Positions 1-11,190 of a stretch of 64,000 nucleotides of DNA are shown piece after piece. Location: contig NC_080078.1 of the NCBI RefSeq assembly GCF_949987535.1, positions 49,998,207 to 50,062,206 of the forward strand, in the 5' to 3' direction. Each line of letters starts with the position of its first letter. The stretch's first letter is position 1. The notes under the pieces were generated by a model. That model was given only the letters and a program-made list of their open reading frames with translations. It did no database searches and was not told where the DNA came from. A program made the translations under genes and the position numbers. Origin of the DNA: Balaenoptera acutorostrata (lineage: Eukaryota; Chordata; Mammalia; Artiodactyla; Balaenopteridae).

Positions 1-77
1 AGTCATAAAAGGTTATATTACTTCAAGTAATAGATGTGGATGTCTAAAATAAAATATATTTGGTTTTACATTTTTAA

Positions 78-320
78 TTTTTAAAAAATTTTATTGGCGT
101 ATAGTTGATTTACAGTATTGTGTTAGTTTTGAGGATACAGCAGAGTGAATCAGTTTTACATATACATATATCCACTCTTTTTTAGATTCTTTTCCCGTAC
201 AGGCCATTACAGAGTATTGAGTAGAGTTCCCCGTGCTATACAGTAGGTCCTCATTAGTTATCTATTTTATATAGAGTAGTGTGTGTATGTCAAACCCAAT
301 CTTCCAATTTATCCCTCCCC
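78..320 (-). mobile_element. 5'-truncated L1 3' end (243 bp)
   Basis: Read on the minus strand this is the 3'UTR tail of a cetartiodactyl L1, with the block 'GACCTACTGTATAGCAC' and a terminal 'ATCAACTATA..CCAATAAAA'-type end next to an A/T-rich tail. It is flanked by an exact 13-bp target-site duplication, TTTACATTTTTAA, at 65-77 and 321-333, which fixes both ends. No coding sequence is left. The perfect TSD suggests a moderately recent insertion. Confidence 0.85.
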
Positions 321-333
321 TTTACATTTTTAA

Positions 334-3180
334 ATTTTGACAGTTAGTATAATTAGTGAATCTGGTGTCTGTTAAATTGTCTCATGTTTATCTTGAGTGA
401 TTGGGTATTTGTTATAATAAAGTTTTCAAATTTTTTGACATCAGTAGACCATCTAATGGTTGTTCAGAATTTTGTATGGACCATCAATTTTTAGCAAGTT
501 AAAAAAAAAAGTCCTCAAAATTTTAAATACAAAGGAAATCCATTTTATGTAAATAATTTTAAATTTAATAATAACTGTTTCATATGTTGAGAGCAACAAA
601 ATTGTTTGCAAATTTTTACCAATGTTTTTATATTTAGCTTAATGATGGATAACCTGGGAAGTAGGTTGTTATCCACTCATTTGTTTCTCTTTTTCACTAT
701 TATATTTACTTCAAACAAAACTAGAAAACCCTAACCCACAATTATGTGTCAGGAGGGATGGTGGCTCATGTTTGGCTTGACAGATAACTCTGGCAATTTA
801 ATTTGAACAAAGCATATGATGAACATATGATTGTGGATCTCAATGAAGATTACTTTCAGTGCTTTTGGTGCTGAATCAATAGTTACAACCCTCAGATTCT
901 GAAAGGTTACATATATCACCTTGCAAATGGATTCCTTGTTTTTATGCTGGTTGAATTCAGATCTGTAAGGTATTACTTGTTGTTCATTTGTTTTCATCTT
1001 CTTTTGCTTCACTCAGGCCATCAAATTCTTTCACAAAAAGTAAATACACTTACAAAATTGGGGGAGAGAGCAAATTTTCGGCAATCAAGTTATTATACAA
1101 AATTGGGACATCAATTTCCTTCTTAGCAAAGCAGTCAAGAAAAATATTAATTGTTGAAGAAAAGTTAAATTTTTAGTAATTGAACCATAGTACCAAAATT
1201 TGGATTTCCTTTAAAAATCCTGATGTATTCTAATCTTTGATTTTAAAATTGTGGACTTTTGGCCCTGGGGTGATATGATTATCCTCCTAAAGACCCTAAC
1301 ACTATGAGATAGTACACTATGAGGAAGCAAGTGGAAAACATAGACATGTTTCCTCAGTCTTGGTCTAGGTTATGAGGAAATGTTTTTATCTCAACCTTCA
1401 TTTCAAAGACTCACATGTTCACCATTTCTCTTGAAAGCCAACAGACTTCAGTGTGAAAAAGTAAAGTCTTATTTTATCTGTGTTTACTGATTACCATTTA
1501 GTTAACTGACAATTTTTACTATGTTCTTCTAATACGAATTGTGATCAGGAGGCAAACTGTTGGCTGCTAACTGTTCCCTGTGAATAAATCACCTAGTGGC
1601 TAGGAATCTAGGCATGCACTCTTTAATCCTCATAGCAACACTGTTCTTTGTTGCCTATCTAGTGGGTCCTGTATTAACATTTATGTCAATGCATGCTCTC
1701 TAGTCTACATCAGTGCTCACAAAACAATCAGAAATTATCTTCTTCTCTAGTTTGAATTTTTAGCATAAAACAAAACAAAAAATTTTCCTCCATTTCTCCC
1801 TCTGTTGAGAATGTCTCCTGTGCTAAGACTTGACTCACATGCTATACATTTCTGGTTTCATCCAATTATAAATTGGAACACTTGTTAGCACATGCACAGT
1901 AATTAGAGAGTAAATATAAAGGTGCAGAGCACAATGAACAATAAAATGCACCAGGACATACAAGTTCAAATAATATTCTAAAGTAAATAGATAAAACTAA
2001 ATGAAGAAAATTGGCTTTTGCCTTAAATCAAATATACAAAGACAGGGGAAAAGACAGATTAGTTTAATCCCAATTGGTGTCTATAAAATCAACTTAAAAA
2101 AAAAAAGAAGCGGGTGATTTTTGCATAGCTTTGGTCACCAATATATAATATAATTTTTCTCACTTGAGGAACCCCAACTAAGATGATGGCTACCTCTAAG
2201 AGAGGACTGAGCAGATTCAAACAAATTTACTGAGGATACTCAACTGGTCCTTGTAATCTGATGACTTAGTGATACTAGCAGGTAGGTGATCAAGCAAAAC
2301 ATGCACATGGAAATATGCTAGACATGTAAAAACTACTCAGGGGATGGAACAGATCATCCTGAGAGTAAGGCTATAGGGACTTCTTTGATGATGCTTTTGA
2401 GTCAAATTGGGATTGCATTAATCATAACAGCCCACTGCTGTAAAGGATTATCCAACAATATCAATATATAAAGGAATTTTGGTAACAGCTTTTTTTGGTC
2501 ATGGCTTGTTCAGCTTCCTTTCTGTGCATTATACTTGTCATTAATTTCATGGTTAGTTTTACAGAATTTTGGCAATATAAGATTTATATTAGTGTTTGCT
2601 ATAAAGAGAAAAACTGAATTTATGCACCTCTCATTCTTATCTCATCTTTGACTTTAAGAGAGAAAAGTCTCCATTTTGTCCTGGTCCATTTGTTTGCATT
2701 TGTTCTGGAAAATATGTACAGGTTTCTTTTATTTATTTTAAAATGACATGAAAACATAGATGTCTTCATAACATACATTCAAAAGTTTCATAGCAGGCAT
2801 ATTTGGAAATGGAGGCTTTACTAGTCCAATAAGATTTTAATTTTTGACATTAACAATTGTATTTCCCATTTGCACTTTTAATTTATATCTACATGTGTGA
2901 AATTGTCAGTATATAAGATTCATATCCTGCATTCACACTAAAGACCTGTTTACTATTTATGTCATAATTTTATCTGACTGTAATCTTTTTTGTTGTTGTT
3001 AATAGCACTTTTATCTTTAATGAAGTATTTCTGAGTCATCCATCTATTTTTATCCATTGGAGATACAACAGTACACACTAATAAGAATGAGACAATTTAA
3101 CAAACATAACAACACGCAAGCAAACGATTTTATTACTTGAATATTGAAAATACCATTGCAGAGAGAAATCAGTCCCATCT
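334..3180. other. No gene recognised; AT-rich intergenic DNA
   Basis: About 2.8 kb of AT-rich sequence. The few open frames are short, overlapping and on both strands, with no domain, splice-bounded pattern or codon signal. No repeat family is recognised with confidence; it may hold decayed ancient repeats. Confidence 0.6.
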
Positions 3181-3184
3181 CTTA

Positions 3185-3735
3185 ATTTCTGGGGAGGGGA
3201 GAGGGGTTAGAGGTTGAATCAGTTACCAATGGCCAATGAGTTAATCAATTGTGCCTACATAATGAAGCCTCCATAAAAACCCAAAAGGAGGGGATTTCAA
3301 AGAGCTTCCATGTTGGGGGACCAGAATGCTTCCATGTGCCACACTGTGCTGGGTCACAAACTCCACGAGGATAGAAGCCCCTTTGTTTGGGATGCATCTG
3401 GTTGTTGATTTGTATCCTTTAATATCTTTTGTAATAAATTTGTAATCTAGTGAGTAAATGGGTTTTCCTGAGCTCTGAGAGCAGCTCTAGCAAATTAATC
3501 AAACTGAGGGAGGGGGTGGTGGGAACCTCTGATTTATAACCAGTAGGTCAGAAGTACAGGTAACAACCAGGGCATCTGAAGTGGGGAGCAGTCTTGTGGG
3601 ACTGAGCCCTTTACCTGTGGAAGTTGATTCTATCTTCGGGTAGACAGTGTCAGAATTGAGCTGAATTCTTGGATGCCCTGCTGGTGTCCGAGAATTGCTT
3701 GTTGTTGTGGGGAAGCCTCCACACACTTTGGAATT
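3185..3735 (+). mobile_element. Probable solo LTR (ERV/MaLR-type)
   Basis: The sequence resembles mammalian LTRs that carry 'CCAATGGCCAATGA..TTAATCAA', then 'CCTCCATAAAAACCCAAAAGGA', a poly-A signal region 'GTAATAAATTTGTAATCTAGT' near 3430, and the downstream stretch 'AGCAAATTAAT..GGAGGGGGT'. The poly-A signal puts it on the plus strand. No retroviral internal region or second LTR is visible, so it is probably solitary. Family name and ends are uncertain. The ORFs crossing it on the minus strand are chance. Confidence 0.55.
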
Positions 3736-3739
3736 GGTC

Positions 3740-4865
3740 CTGAAACCCCATTTATATCTGTCATCACAAAGCTCAGATATTCCAAGAAACAACATGTATT
3801 GTTGTTGTCAACATGTCTCAATAATTACATCCATCACTGGGATGAATAGATAACTCTAAAGATTTTTTTCCCAAATTTTAGCACAAAATAAATTTCCTGT
3901 GAGAATTTTGCTTTCTCAGATCTTTATCATCTCCCTTTTTCCTTTCTTTCTCTCATTTCCTGATAGAGTAGAAATAACCAACTGGAATCATGACTCCTGC
4001 CCTGAGATACTAAATCTATGTATCATTCATCTCTTTTCAATGAAAGCTGCTTTTTATTATCTATTTGTATTTTCTTTTTTGATCAGCATAAACTACCCAT
4101 TGAAGCCTATGGGAATCAATTCTCATCCTGGCCTTCTGTGAACTCAGCTACAAGTACATTTCAGGAGGCTCCAAATTTATGTCTCTGGTCCTCTCCCTTT
4201 TTACATCATCCTAAATAAACCTCTCTAAGAGTTGTTGGAGGTAGTCGCCCACTGCACTGTCACTTTGATGGACCCTTTGCTTTGCGTCTAACAGTTCTTC
4301 CTCTGAATTAGAGAAACCAAGAGGATGTAATTCACTTTTATAATAGTGAAAAATAAATTAAGCTGCTCTACAATACATGTGTGTGTCCTTAGTCACACTC
4401 ACCATAATTCAGCATGGGACTTTTCCTCTTCTCCTCCAACGTAGATTTTCTCCATCTTTCTCCTGAGGACTTTGGAGTTTGTCATTAAAAAGATCTGAAG
4501 GAATTTAGCACAGGTTTTCATTCCAAACACACTGCAGTGGTCAAATCAAGGGTATTTCATAAGAAAATGGCTCAAGTGAAGGGCTTCCTTCATCAAGAGA
4601 GCCAGTTGTGAAGTGGCCAGCCTTCAAGCCTCCTGCCCCTACGGTCTGCTGGCCATGGAGTTGAGTGGGTTCCACTGTCTGCTCCAAACTGGTCCACACG
4701 CAGGGCACAGGCACAGCACCCCACCCTGCAAGAGCCACAGGATTTGCATATGGGGAGCTCCCCTGCTGGGATCAAGGGCTCTGACAAGGGCACACAACCC
4801 TTGCTCTTTCCACAGAGAAGGCATCTAATATGCTGAGCCTTTATTTTGCCCCAGGCCATCCTAAG
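3740..4865. other. No gene recognised
   Basis: Mixed sequence with a moderately GC-rich patch at about 4590-4830. Several overlapping short ORFs occur there on both strands, as expected by chance when stop codons are sparse. Nothing resembles a known protein and no repeat is assigned. Confidence 0.5.
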
Positions 4866-4869
4866 CTGC

Positions 4870-5075
4870 TGACATACCTTATCTTACTATCATCCCAATG
4901 GGTATTGGAATCTCTTTTTATGGAGAGGGCAGGGGAAGAGCCAAGGGGCAGAACCGATGCTCAGAGTGGTAAAATAACTCGCCAAAAAGCACAACAAGAG
5001 CAGAGACAGAATCTGAATCTGTCTTATGATGCCAAATCCAGATCTCTTTGCCCTTTAACAGGTTGCTTTAGGATG
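4870..5075 (-). mobile_element. MIR SINE (ancient)
   Basis: Antisense to the MIR core: a decayed 'tattttacagatgaggaaac'-like stretch, then 'CAGAGTGGTAAAATAACTCGCC', 'AGCAGAGACAGAATCTGAATC' and 'CCAAATCCAGA', matching the order of the reverse-complemented MIR. Diverged, with no TSD expected. Confidence 0.55.
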
Positions 5076-5314
5076 ATAGAAATAGTTTAAAACAAAATAT
5101 TTATTATTTTTAAAGATGTGTTCCACCACCACATTTCCTAAAAGAGATTATAATTAGATTGTCCCAATCTATTATTATTTAATTCCTTAAGATCGTGGAT
5201 ACTCGTTGAGCACCCAAGAGCATCTAGATAATTCCTTTGAGATCAATACTTTATGCTATTAAAAGCTTTTCATTTGGAGGGCACACAATAAAATATATGC
5301 TTCATGGTAACAGA

Positions 5315-5395
5315 GATTTTTGTCTACTTTGTTCACCAAAATATCCCCAGTGCTTAGAAGTGTACCTGGCTTGTTGAATGAATAAACAGTTAACA
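5315..5395 (+). mobile_element. L2 LINE 3' tail (ancient)
   Basis: The phrase 'TTTGTTCACC..ATATCCCCAGTGCTTAGAA..TACCTGGC..TTGTTGAATGAATAAA' is the standard 3' end of mammalian L2 (the end shared with MIR). Only the tail is present. Confidence 0.6.
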
Positions 5396-5399
5396 GAGA

Positions 5400-6490
5400 A
5401 AAATATCTCAAAAGTTGGCATCTATTTTGGTTGAGTTTGCTGGCAAAAGGAATATACCATAAACAAATTGTTTTACTTCTCAGTGTTGCCAATGGTAGAT
5501 GTAAGTAAGCCCTTCAGCGATGAGATGGAGAAGCTTCCTAAAGATTCTACTGAAGAAAACAGAGCAGAACAGAAAGGAGTGGGAATGGTGGTGGGGGGGT
5601 GTTTTAGAATTAGTGTCAGACCCCATAAAGTCTTGGGCTATGGAAAGTGGCAGGGCAAGTGGAAGTCAAATATGTGGGGACAGTAATGGGTCTGAGGTTC
5701 TCAGCAGAACCTTAATGAAAAATCAGCTATTGGCAGCACCCACAACCCATCCTCTTTGGGGGTCCCTCTGATGGGTGCAGAATTTCAGGGGCAGGCTAGC
5801 CAGTGTCCTCTGCCCATGGTCTGTGCTCTTGGTAGTATCTGCCTAAGGAAACTGGCATGTGGAAGATTGGCCTAAGCCAGGAGGGGTCTGCCCCAGATTT
5901 CCTCAAACATGAGACAGATGAGCTTGGCCCAAACTGTCCAACCTGGATACAGAAGCTCAAGTCACCTTCCTTTGCTGCACTCTCCTTTGGGAGTGATGGC
6001 TCAGCCTCCCAGCTCATGTTTGCCAAGAAAACACTAGGTTTATACAAGGAAACAGGTCATTTGTGGAGGTCCAGTAATCAAACTAGAAACTACCAAATAA
6101 GGATAACTGAAAGATTTACCCTTTAGACTGCTGCCTGGTAGGTTAAAGGGACCCAAGCTTGCCATGCAAGACACAAGTAGCATAACTACATTTAAATAAA
6201 AGTCCAGATAACATTAAGATCCTTCATCAAAGTCCCTCTCTGCAATAGATAATATAAGGATGGGTAGGCACACTGGTTAGTAGAACTCATTACAGGGACT
6301 CTAAATTATGCATCAAAGAACTACTATAGAATGCAGAGGGACATTAAGTTGCCTGATGAAACCTGAATTTTTTTCTGGGCATATGCTGATTTTAAGGATA
6401 GTCCTTTTCTTGAGCAGCACGAGCCCGATAAATGTATTGTTCAAAGGTCAAGGTGCTTATCTAATGACTTTTCTTCTTCCTTCTCCTCTT
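5400..6490. other. No gene recognised
   Basis: Apparently unique sequence. Open frames of 72-89 codons overlap on opposing strands (for example 5796-6047 minus and 5857-6126 plus) and show no domain or compositional support. Confidence 0.5.
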
Positions 6491-6492
6491 CC

Positions 6493-6517
6493 TCATTATT
6501 ATTATTATTATCATTAT
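6493..6517. repeat. (TTA)n short microsatellite
   Basis: About eight TTA/ATT units, with one interruption to ATC near the end. Confidence 0.8.
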
Positions 6518-6519
6518 AA

Positions 6520-7010
6520 AATAACATATGCATATTGTAAGACAGTCAAATAGTACCAAAGGATATAAAAGGAAAAATTAAAGACTCTTTCTCTCCCTCA
6601 TTTCTACTTCCAATAGGATTTTACCATTATCAGTTTCCTGTTTCTAAAATTATAAAATGGGGGGATAAAAAGCCTTAAAAAAATCCTACATTTCATACAT
6701 TCAGATAGATAAGGGAAGACACAACATCTAGGAGATAGAATAGAATGCTATATAACAAAAGAAAAATCAGAAAGCAATGTAGAGTCCTTGAACATTAAAA
6801 ATAAATAAATATCAGAAAATTTAAAACTCTTCAAAGGCTAGAGGAGAATATTCAAGAACAATCCCAGAAGGTAGAACTAGAAGAAAAAGATGAAAAATGT
6901 GTTTTTAAAAGATAAGAAACTTAGGAGATCAATCCAGGAGATGCAATATATAAACATAGTAGTTCCCAAAAAGAAAGAAGAAAACTGAAGAAATAAAAAT
7001 TTTAAAGAAA
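6520..7010 (+). mobile_element. Possible old L1M/HAL1-like fragment
   Basis: A-rich sequence with 'CTTAGGAGATCAATCCAGGAG', 'CAATATATAAACATAGTAGTTCCC' and 'AAAGAAAGAAGAAAACTGAAGAAATAA', which resembles the part of old mammalian L1/HAL1 that normally reads 'ggaggatcagtccaggaggtccaa..gttcc'. Strongly decayed; it could be several fragments. Confidence 0.35.
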
Positions 7011-7014
7011 TAAT

Positions 7015-7530
7015 ACATCCATTAATTCAATAAATATATACTGAGAGGTCATCATATTCCAGACATTTCTAGGTGATTGTAATACATCAGCAAACAAAAC
7101 TGATAAAAATGACTGCTCTTTCTGGAATTATACTCTTGTAAGGGGAAACAAACAACAGTCAGGTCAGTTACATGATATGGTAGCAGCTGGTAAGTGCTAT
7201 CAGAAACAAACAAAAACAAATGAACAAAACAGAAGTGGGAATCCAGAGTAGATGTGGGAGGTGGTTGCTAATTTAAATAGAATAACTACCAGTGGTTAAG
7301 GCAGGCCTCAGTTATAAAAGGTGAGGTTTGACAAAGAGTTGAAGGAGGGCCTTAGCTATGAGGACATCTGGGGAAAGTTTCTTCCAGAGGAAGCAGCAAA
7401 AAGAAAAAGTCCTTATATCTGAGGTACCTGATGTGGCTAGAAGTGGAGTGAGCAGATCCCGTAGGGCCATTGTAAGGACTCTGAATTTTACAGGGATCTA
7501 TTGGAGAAATCTGGATTTTGGTCTGCCATT
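7015..7530 (+). mobile_element. Ancient mammalian interspersed repeat
   Basis: Contains decayed forms of the widespread phrases 'ATTCAATAAATAT..TACTGAG..CATTCCAGACA', 'GAGTTGAAGGAGGG', 'ACATCTGGGGAAAG..TTCCAGAGGAAGCAGCAA', 'GGCTAGAAGTGGAGTGAGC' and 'AGGGCCATTGTAAGGACTCTG'. These occur in this order in a common old mammalian repeat whose family name I do not assign. Open frames here are incidental. Confidence 0.5.
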
Positions 7531-7679
7531 GTGTGATTCTATGTTTTATCCTTACCTTTTTTGGGAGGATGGCATAAAAGTTATCCTGACTAAAGAAAAA
7601 AAAAATTGGAAGCCTTTCTTCTTTCTGTATTCTATGAAACAGTTTAAATAAGATTCTGTTTATATATACTACTTGAACT

Positions 7680-7990
7680 ATTCATAGAACTGAATCTGTG
7701 AAAGTATCTGGTCCTGACATTTTTTTTCAGAGGTATATTACGGAATACTTTCACTTTAGCCTATTGCCACTGGTCTACTTAAGGTTTTCTATCTATCTCA
7801 ATGTTTGTAATTATTCATATTTTCAACTTCAACCAGGCTTTCAAATTTATTTGTATATTTGAGCAAGTTCTTCTACTTTGATTTTCTTAATGTCTTCTGA
7901 TTTGGGGCTTGTTATTTGTTCTAATTTGGAGCACATTTACTTTTTCTGTTTTCTCCCTGATTTGTATGAGATAGTGTTTTATATATATAA
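7680..7990 (-). mobile_element. Possible old L1M ORF2 fragment
   Basis: T-rich sequence with 'GTATCTGGTCCTGACATTTTTTT' and later 'TTTGATTTTCTTAATGTCTTC'. This looks like the antisense of the L1 ORF2 stretch encoding the PGPDG region, heavily mutated. A better example of the same segment lies at 17,820-18,070. Low confidence. Confidence 0.4.
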
Positions 7991-8047
7991 CTGAATTATT
8001 CAAAGAAACAATTCTTGAATACATATATATATATATATTCTGTTTCT

Positions 8048-8090
8048 ATTAAGAAATAGAATATGAATATATTCATTTCTATTTCTTAAT
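8048..8090. repeat. Near-perfect AT-rich palindrome
   Basis: Arms ATTAAGAAATAGAA..TGAATA and TATTCA..TTCTATTTCTTAAT pair over about 21 bp each with almost no loop. It follows directly on an (AT)n-rich stretch at 7980-8040. No known transposon terminus is recognised. Confidence 0.75.
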
Positions 8091-8154
8091 GCATTAAGTT
8101 CTGTGTTTGTCTTTGTTTTGACCTTTGTTGTGTACTTTTTCAGTTTCATGTATC

Positions 8155-8240
8155 ACGTGATGGTTAAAAGCACAGACTTTGAAGTCAGACATACTGGAGT
8201 CTAATATTGATTTTTCCACTAGTAATTGTGTTGCTTCTTC
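8155..8240 (+). mobile_element. MIR SINE fragment
   Basis: 'GATGGTTAAAAGCACAGACTT', 'GAAGTCAGACATACTGGAGT' and 'CCACTAGTAATTGTGTT' match the tRNA-related and core part of MIR in sense orientation. The 3' half is missing. Confidence 0.6.
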
Positions 8241-8458
8241 AAAAGTATAAATATAAATGAATGTTCTCTTGCTAACCAGATTAATTCCTCCTTTGATGCA
8301 GATTCCTGTAACAGCTTTTTGTTTTTATCTTTCTTCCTTTCATTTCCAATTTATTGTTTCATTGGTTTTTATTGTGGCTTCATTTAGTCATAGATACCCT
8401 CTTGGAATGTTTCTATTTGGAGTCTACTTCATGGAAATGCCATTTATTGCAGCACAAT

Positions 8459-8800
8459 TTTTTTTCAGATTTAATGAAGTAAAATTGACAAATAAAACTT
8501 GTATATACGTAAGGTTGTACAACTTGATGTTTTGATATACATGAACTTTGAGAAACAATCACCGCACCCACACTAATTAACATAGCCATCACCTCACATA
8601 GTCACCATCTTCTTTTTATTTCTTTGTATGCGTGTGTGTGTGTGGGGGGGTGAGAACTCTTAAGATTTACCCTCTCAGAAAATTTCAAGTATATGATACA
8701 ATATTGTTAACAATATTAACCATAACCACACTGCTGTACATTGGATCTCATGAACTTATTCAACTTGTATAATTGAAACATTGTACCCCTCATTAACACA
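8459..8800 (-). mobile_element. Old L1M 3'UTR fragment
   Basis: T-run, then 'AAGTAAAATTGACAAATAAAA', 'AACTTGATGTTTTGATATACAT', 'CATAGCCATCACCTCACATAG' and 'TGAGAACTCTTAAGATTTACCC'. This is the antisense of an old mammalian L1 3' end. The T-run at the left marks the former poly-A side. A related but separate copy lies at 14,627. Confidence 0.75.
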
Positions 8801-9804
8801 ATTTTGAGAGTGTCTGGGAAGTGAGGTGAGAAATCCAACAATCCCATCTTGTATATGTTTTCCCTCAGCATTCAGCAATTATTACTTCTGGGTAAGAAAA
8901 TCACAAACTCTTATGTCTCCCTATAAAATTCCATAGCTCATGGACCTTTATTTGGGTGAATTAATATTTATTTATTTTTGCTCATTTGCCTCTCTTTAGT
9001 AGCTACTGAGCTGTTTGCAGTTTTCCTGTCTTCTCCACTCTCCTGGTACCCAGGCTGTTCTTTTAAGATTTTTAGAGAAACTGACAATCTGCTTGAAATT
9101 TGTCCATCAGCAGCCTTCCTTGAAGCTATTCAGTTTCACTGTGCATACATATTTTATCCCTGTTTTTTGTGGTGTTGTAGATTGTGACATGCTTTGTTAT
9201 AGTTAGAGAGTTACAAGAGGACAAAAACTCTTGTGAATTATATACTTTTTTTTAAAAAAAGCACTAGTGTTTTCAAATTTTATTCTCCTCAGTTATAACT
9301 TTTTTTTATTTTTCTCCATCCTGGTTCTGTTACATAATCCTTCTCTTCATTCTCCCAGCTCCCTTTCTGTTCGTAGCTTGGGCCTTAGCTGGTATTTGGT
9401 CCAAAAAATGATATATTCCTCTTCGTCACCTTTTAAGAGGAATTTCTATGCTATTTTCCCCTCAGTTATAAGTGGTCTCTGTAGTTCCCAGGAGGTATAT
9501 GTAATGGTTGGCTGACTGACTTGCAGTTTTCCATCTTTATAACTGAAGCTTCGTAATCCTCATCTCATGGTTGATTTTCACCACCAACAGGACTGAATTC
9601 TGTTCCTAGACAGGATTATCATTTGCTGGACAACCAGCTGACTCTCCCAATAGATACACCATTTTCCATTTCCTCAGGCTGTATAGCACTGCTTATCTAG
9701 TTCATCATCATGCCATTGAACCCTTACCCTGCTCTTTAATTCTAGCTGTTGAATTACCCTCCTATTTCATCAGGTGCAATCCATCCAAAATTAAAGGCCC
9801 ATGC
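8801..9804. other. No gene recognised
   Basis: AT-rich, apparently unique. Overlapping 60-80-codon ORFs on the plus strand have no recognisable domain. A small homopurine/homopyrimidine bias is seen near 9300-9370. Confidence 0.5.
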
Positions 9805-10312
9805 AGTAGTTATTTATTGCTGTATAACAAATGACCCCAAGACTTAGTTACTAAAACAAGAGCCATTTATTTTCTTATAGTGTCTATGGGTCAGAAATTT
9901 GGGAGCAGATTAGCTGGGTGACTCTTGCTTGGGTCTCTCATGAAGTTGTAGTCAGCATCTTAGTAGGGGCTGCATTCATCTGAAAGCTTGACCAGGGCGG
10001 GAGGATCTGCTTCCAAGATGGCACCACACATGGCTTTTGGCAAGATAACTCAGGTTCTCACCATGGAGGACTTCCCATAGACTGCCTGAGCATCTTCATG
10101 ACATGGTAATTGGATAACTTATGCAAGAGGGAGAAAGAGAGCAAGAGTGAAGCCACAGTGTATTTCCTGATCTAGCCTCAGAAGCCACATGCCATATCTC
10201 TGCCATATTCCATGAGGCACACAGACCAACCCTGGTAAAATGTTGGAAGGAGTGGCATAGGGGCCAGAATGCCAGGAGGTCAGAATCCTTAAGGACACTG
10301 ACCACTCCATAG
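9805..10312 (-). mobile_element. MLT1-like MaLR LTR (antisense)
   Basis: Starts with 'GTTATTTATTGCTGTATAACAA' and 'GACCCCAAGACTTAGTTACTAAA', then 'GGGTCAGAAATTTGGG..AGCTGGGTG', 'TCTCATGAAGTTG', 'CATCTGAAAGCTTGACC', 'GATCTGCTTCCAAGATGGC' and 'CCTAGCCTCAGAAGCCACA'. This is the diagnostic order of an MLT1-family LTR read backwards, so its sense is minus. No flanking internal region is recognised. Confidence 0.7.
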
Positions 10313-10354
10313 ACTCAACTGACAGGACAACTTCAATAAGTTTTCTCTCCTATA

Positions 10355-10745
10355 TCTTTGTATTGATTGCTGCATGAGAAACTAACCCAAAGTGTAGTGG
10401 CTTGAAATAACCACCATTTACTTCTTGTCATAATTCTACAGGTAGACAATTGATCAGGCTTAGCTGGGATGGACCACTGGGGTTGAATGATCCAATATGA
10501 CCCCACTCACATGTCTGGGGTTGGTGCTGCCCGTTGACTGAGCATCTCTTTCTGTGGTCTCTCATGATTCAACTGTCTAGCCCATTTGCTTCCTTATGTG
10601 GCAAAGGGAATTTTCCAAAGGATGAAAGCAGAAACTGCACTGAGGCTTTGAGACTCACTTCATGTCACTTCTACCACGTCGTACTGGCCGAAATAAATCA
10701 CGAGCCCAGTCCAGATTCAAGGGTAAGAAAATAGACTCCACCACT
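10355..10745 (-). mobile_element. Second MLT1-like LTR (antisense)
   Basis: Starts again with a decayed 'ttgattgctg..taacccaaagt..tagtggcttgaaataa' phrase, then 'TTAGCTGGGATGG', 'TCTCATGATTCAACTG' and 'CCACTT..CATGTCACTTCTACCA'. Similar layout to the LTR ending 43 bp to the left, but more diverged and shorter. The two could be independent insertions or a broken MaLR pair. Confidence 0.55.
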
Positions 10746-10833
10746 TAAGGCAACCATGATTTTCAGTCAGCCACATTCTTCATTCCTGATGTCACTATTT
10801 CCAATTGTATCTCATTTCTGCACCCCATCATTC

Positions 10834-11190
10834 TTTTTTTAAAAATTTTTATTGGAGTATAGTTGATTTAAAGTGTTGTGTTTCAGGTGTACAGCAAAGT
10901 GAATCAGTTATACATATACATATATCCATTCTTGTTTAGATTCTTTTCCCATATAGGTCATTACAGAGTATTGAGTAGAGTTCCTTGTGCTATACAGTAG
11001 GTCCTTATTAGTTATCTAGTTGATATTTAGTAGATTAGTAATCCCAATCTCCCAATTTATCCCTTCCCCCCCCTTTCCCCTCTGGCAACCATAAGCTTGT
11101 TTTCTACATCTGTGACTCTATTTCTATTTTGTAAATAAGTTCATTTGTCCCATTTTTTTTTTTAGATTTCACATATAAGTGATATCATGA
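10834..11190 (-). mobile_element. L1 3' segment of a 5'-inverted (twin-primed) insertion
   Basis: Antisense L1 3' end: T-run at 10,834, then 'TTTTTATTGGAGTATAGTTG', 'GTACAGCAAAGTGAATCAGTT', 'CTATACAGTAGGTCC' and 'TTTGTCCCA', ending at 'ATTTCACATATAAGTGATATCATGA'. At 11,190 the sequence switches directly to sense L1 (next entry). A minus-strand 3' part joined head-on to an inverted 5' part is the signature of twin priming during L1 integration. Confidence 0.85.

Noticed and set aside
3185..3735. Protein-coding exons in the 98- and 63-codon minus frames
   Set aside because: They lie antisense across an LTR and overlap each other in different frames.
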